Below are positions 16,139 to 17,124 of a DNA stretch of 17,124 nt, one piece after another. The stretch is taken from the NCBI GenBank assembly GCA_000403945.1, contig APFI01000121.1:1-17124 (forward strand), given 5' to 3'. How positions within the stretch are numbered: the first letter of the stretch is position 1; each line of letters opens with the position of its first letter. The notes below the pieces were generated by a model. The model searched no databases and was not told the DNA's origin. It was given only the letters and a program-made list of their open reading frames with translations. Origin of the DNA: Desulfovibrio sp. Dsv1. GTDB taxonomy: Bacteria; Desulfobacterota; Desulfovibrionia; Desulfovibrionales; Desulfovibrionaceae. The position numbers and the translations under genes are program-made.

Positions 16139-16477
16139 ATGGGAAAAGTACTGCAAATCCGGGTCGGCGTCGTTACCTGGAATGAAGATCTGTTGGAAGA
16201 ACTCTGGCCCAAACTGGCCGAGCTGGCCTTCAGCGTGCCCATCAGGCACGAAAAGCGCGGCGTGTTGGAAATGGTGCGCGCCCTGGACGAGGGCCTGACC
16301 TTCATGAAGTGGCCCAAAGCCCGCCAAGAGGCCCTGGGACCGGGCATCCGCAAGGCCGCGCGCCTGAAGCAGAATCTGGAAAAGGCCCTGGCCGACTGGC
16401 GACCGCGTGAAGCCAACGTCCTGAGCGATCAACTGGAAGACGTGCTTGATCAGCTGGAACAGGCCTTCGTGGCCTGA
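16139..16477 (+). CDS. Hypothetical protein of 112 residues
   Basis: I do not recognise this family. From the ATG at 16139 the product begins MGKVLQIRVGVVTWNEDLL and has a central FSVPIRHEKRGVLEMV region, a stretch TFMKWPKARQEALGPGIRKA, and a predicted helical C-terminus rich in Glu, Gln and Leu (DQLEDVLDQLEQAF), perhaps a coiled coil. It has no signal peptide or membrane segment. A start at 16106 would add MPPHPSYGTLI in frame; neither start has a good Shine-Dalgarno. It lies 71 nt after the carrier gene and 46 nt before ssb, on the same strand, so it may be co-transcribed. Base composition and codon use resemble those of its neighbours, so it is likely a real gene. Confidence 0.75.
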   Translation: MGKVLQIRVGVVTWNEDLLEELWPKLAELAFSVPIRHEKRGVLEMVRALDEGLTFMKWPKARQEALGPGIRKAARLKQNLEKALADWRPREANVLSDQLEDVLDQLEQAFVA

Positions 16478-16523
16478 ACTGACGGCGGCCGTCCTGTATC
16501 CGTATTTATCCGGGAGCACAGCA

Positions 16524-17066
16524 ATGCTGAATAAAGTCATGATCATCGGCCGACTGGGCCGCGACCCCGAACTGCGTTACACCCAGAGCGGATCGCCGGT
16601 GGCCAGCTTGAACGTGGCCACTGACGAATCCTATACCGACCGCGACGGCAACAAGGTGGAGCGCACCGAGTGGCACCGCGTGTCGGTGTTCCAGCACCAA
16701 GCCGAAAACTGCGCCAACTACCTCTCCAAGGGCAGTCTTGTCTATGTGGAGGGCAGCCTGCAGACCCGCAAATGGCAGGATCAGCAGGGCCAGGACCGTT
16801 ACACGACGGAAATCAAGGCCCAGCGGGTGCAGTTTCTGGACCGCAAGGGCGACTCCCCGCGCGGAGGGCAAGGCGGCTATGAGGATGAGCACGCGGGCGC
16901 TCCCGCTGGCGGCGCGCCACGACAGGCCCCGCGCGGACAAAGCGGATCGGCCGGACAGAGCGGCCAAGCCCCCCAGCGTCCGACCCCGCGCCGGCAGCCT
17001 CAGGATGAGGATCTGGGTCCGGCCTTCCCCTCGGAGGCATCCAATATGGACGAAGTGCCCTTCTAG
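16524..17066 (+). CDS. ssb: Single-stranded DNA-binding protein
   Basis: SSB coats single-stranded DNA in replication, recombination and repair and recruits partner proteins through its C-terminal tip. From the ATG at 16524 it has 180 residues. The OB-fold (about 1-110) begins MLNKVMIIGRLGRDPELRYT and includes TEWHRVSVF and GSLVYVEGSLQTRKWQDQQG. A Gly/Gln/Pro/Arg-rich disordered linker (about 113-170) follows, and the tip reads MDEVPF, a slight variant of the acidic DDxPF interaction motif. The Shine-Dalgarno CGGGAG is well placed 8-13 nt upstream of the ATG; an in-frame start at 16446 overlapping the previous gene is therefore rejected. Confidence 0.98.
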   Translation: MLNKVMIIGRLGRDPELRYTQSGSPVASLNVATDESYTDRDGNKVERTEWHRVSVFQHQAENCANYLSKGSLVYVEGSLQTRKWQDQQGQDRYTTEIKAQRVQFLDRKGDSPRGGQGGYEDEHAGAPAGGAPRQAPRGQSGSAGQSGQAPQRPTPRRQPQDEDLGPAFPSEASNMDEVPF

Positions 17067-17092
17067 AAGTCATTTCATAATTCCAGAAAAGG

Positions 17093-17122
17093 TCATGAAA
17101 ATCGTGTAATCGAATTTCATGA
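17093..17122. repeat. 8-bp inverted repeat downstream of ssb
   Basis: TCATGAAA (17093-17100) is matched by its exact reverse complement TTTCATGA (17115-17122) across a 14-nt spacer. It is AT-rich and lacks a following T run, at least within the window. It could be an operator for the next gene, part of a terminator, or chance; no strong claim is possible this close to the window edge. Confidence 0.35.
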
Positions 17123-17124
17123 GC

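Noticed and set aside
16446..16523. Longer start of ssb
   Set aside because: It overlaps the preceding gene and lacks a ribosome-binding site, while CGGGAG sits just upstream of the ATG at 16524.

Overview
The window looks like chromosomal DNA from a GC-rich Deltaproteobacterium, most likely Desulfovibrio or a close relative. This rests on the GC-rich coding style, the guaB-guaA-tatB-tatC-hisB-hisA gene order, and an unusual split acyl-CoA carboxylase of the type I associate with Desulfovibrio. That is recognition from memory, not a database result. No rRNA, tRNA or CRISPR array was seen.

Layout. (1) Positions 1-170 hold the 5' end of an IS481-type transposase gene on the minus strand, cut by the window edge. 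(2) Positions 221-7166 are one tightly packed minus-strand gene cluster, read in the order guaB, guaA, tatB, tatC, hisB, a lipoprotein gene and hisA. Four of the six junctions overlap by 4 nt or abut. A near-consensus sigma70 promoter (7214-7242) precedes guaB. The cluster joins GMP synthesis, the Tat protein export channel and two histidine biosynthesis enzymes. (3) Positions 7243-7809 hold a decayed IS1595-like transposase relic with an internal deletion, a lost zinc-ribbon cysteine and a frameshift. (4) Positions 7810-10677 hold typA/bipA and a purine nucleoside phosphorylase gene, both on the minus strand, with a GC-rich hairpin between them. (5) Positions 10808-16067 form a plus-strand acyl-CoA carboxylase module: biotin carboxylase, a frameshifted DUF1847-type gene, a carboxyltransferase with AccA-like and AccD-like halves fused in the reverse of the more familiar order, a 164-nt hairpin-rich spacer, and a divergent biotin-carrier protein. 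(6) Positions 16139-17066 hold a small unrecognised gene followed by ssb.

How the genes work together. GuaB and GuaA convert IMP to XMP to GMP, and the phosphorylase salvages purine nucleosides. TatB and TatC make the twin-arginine export machinery. HisB and HisA are two steps of histidine synthesis. The carboxylase module would carry biotin-dependent carboxylation of an acyl-CoA, probably acetyl-CoA to malonyl-CoA (inference). Its sequence divergence is the most interesting feature of the window. I found no clear defence, secretion-effector or otherwise wholly new system.
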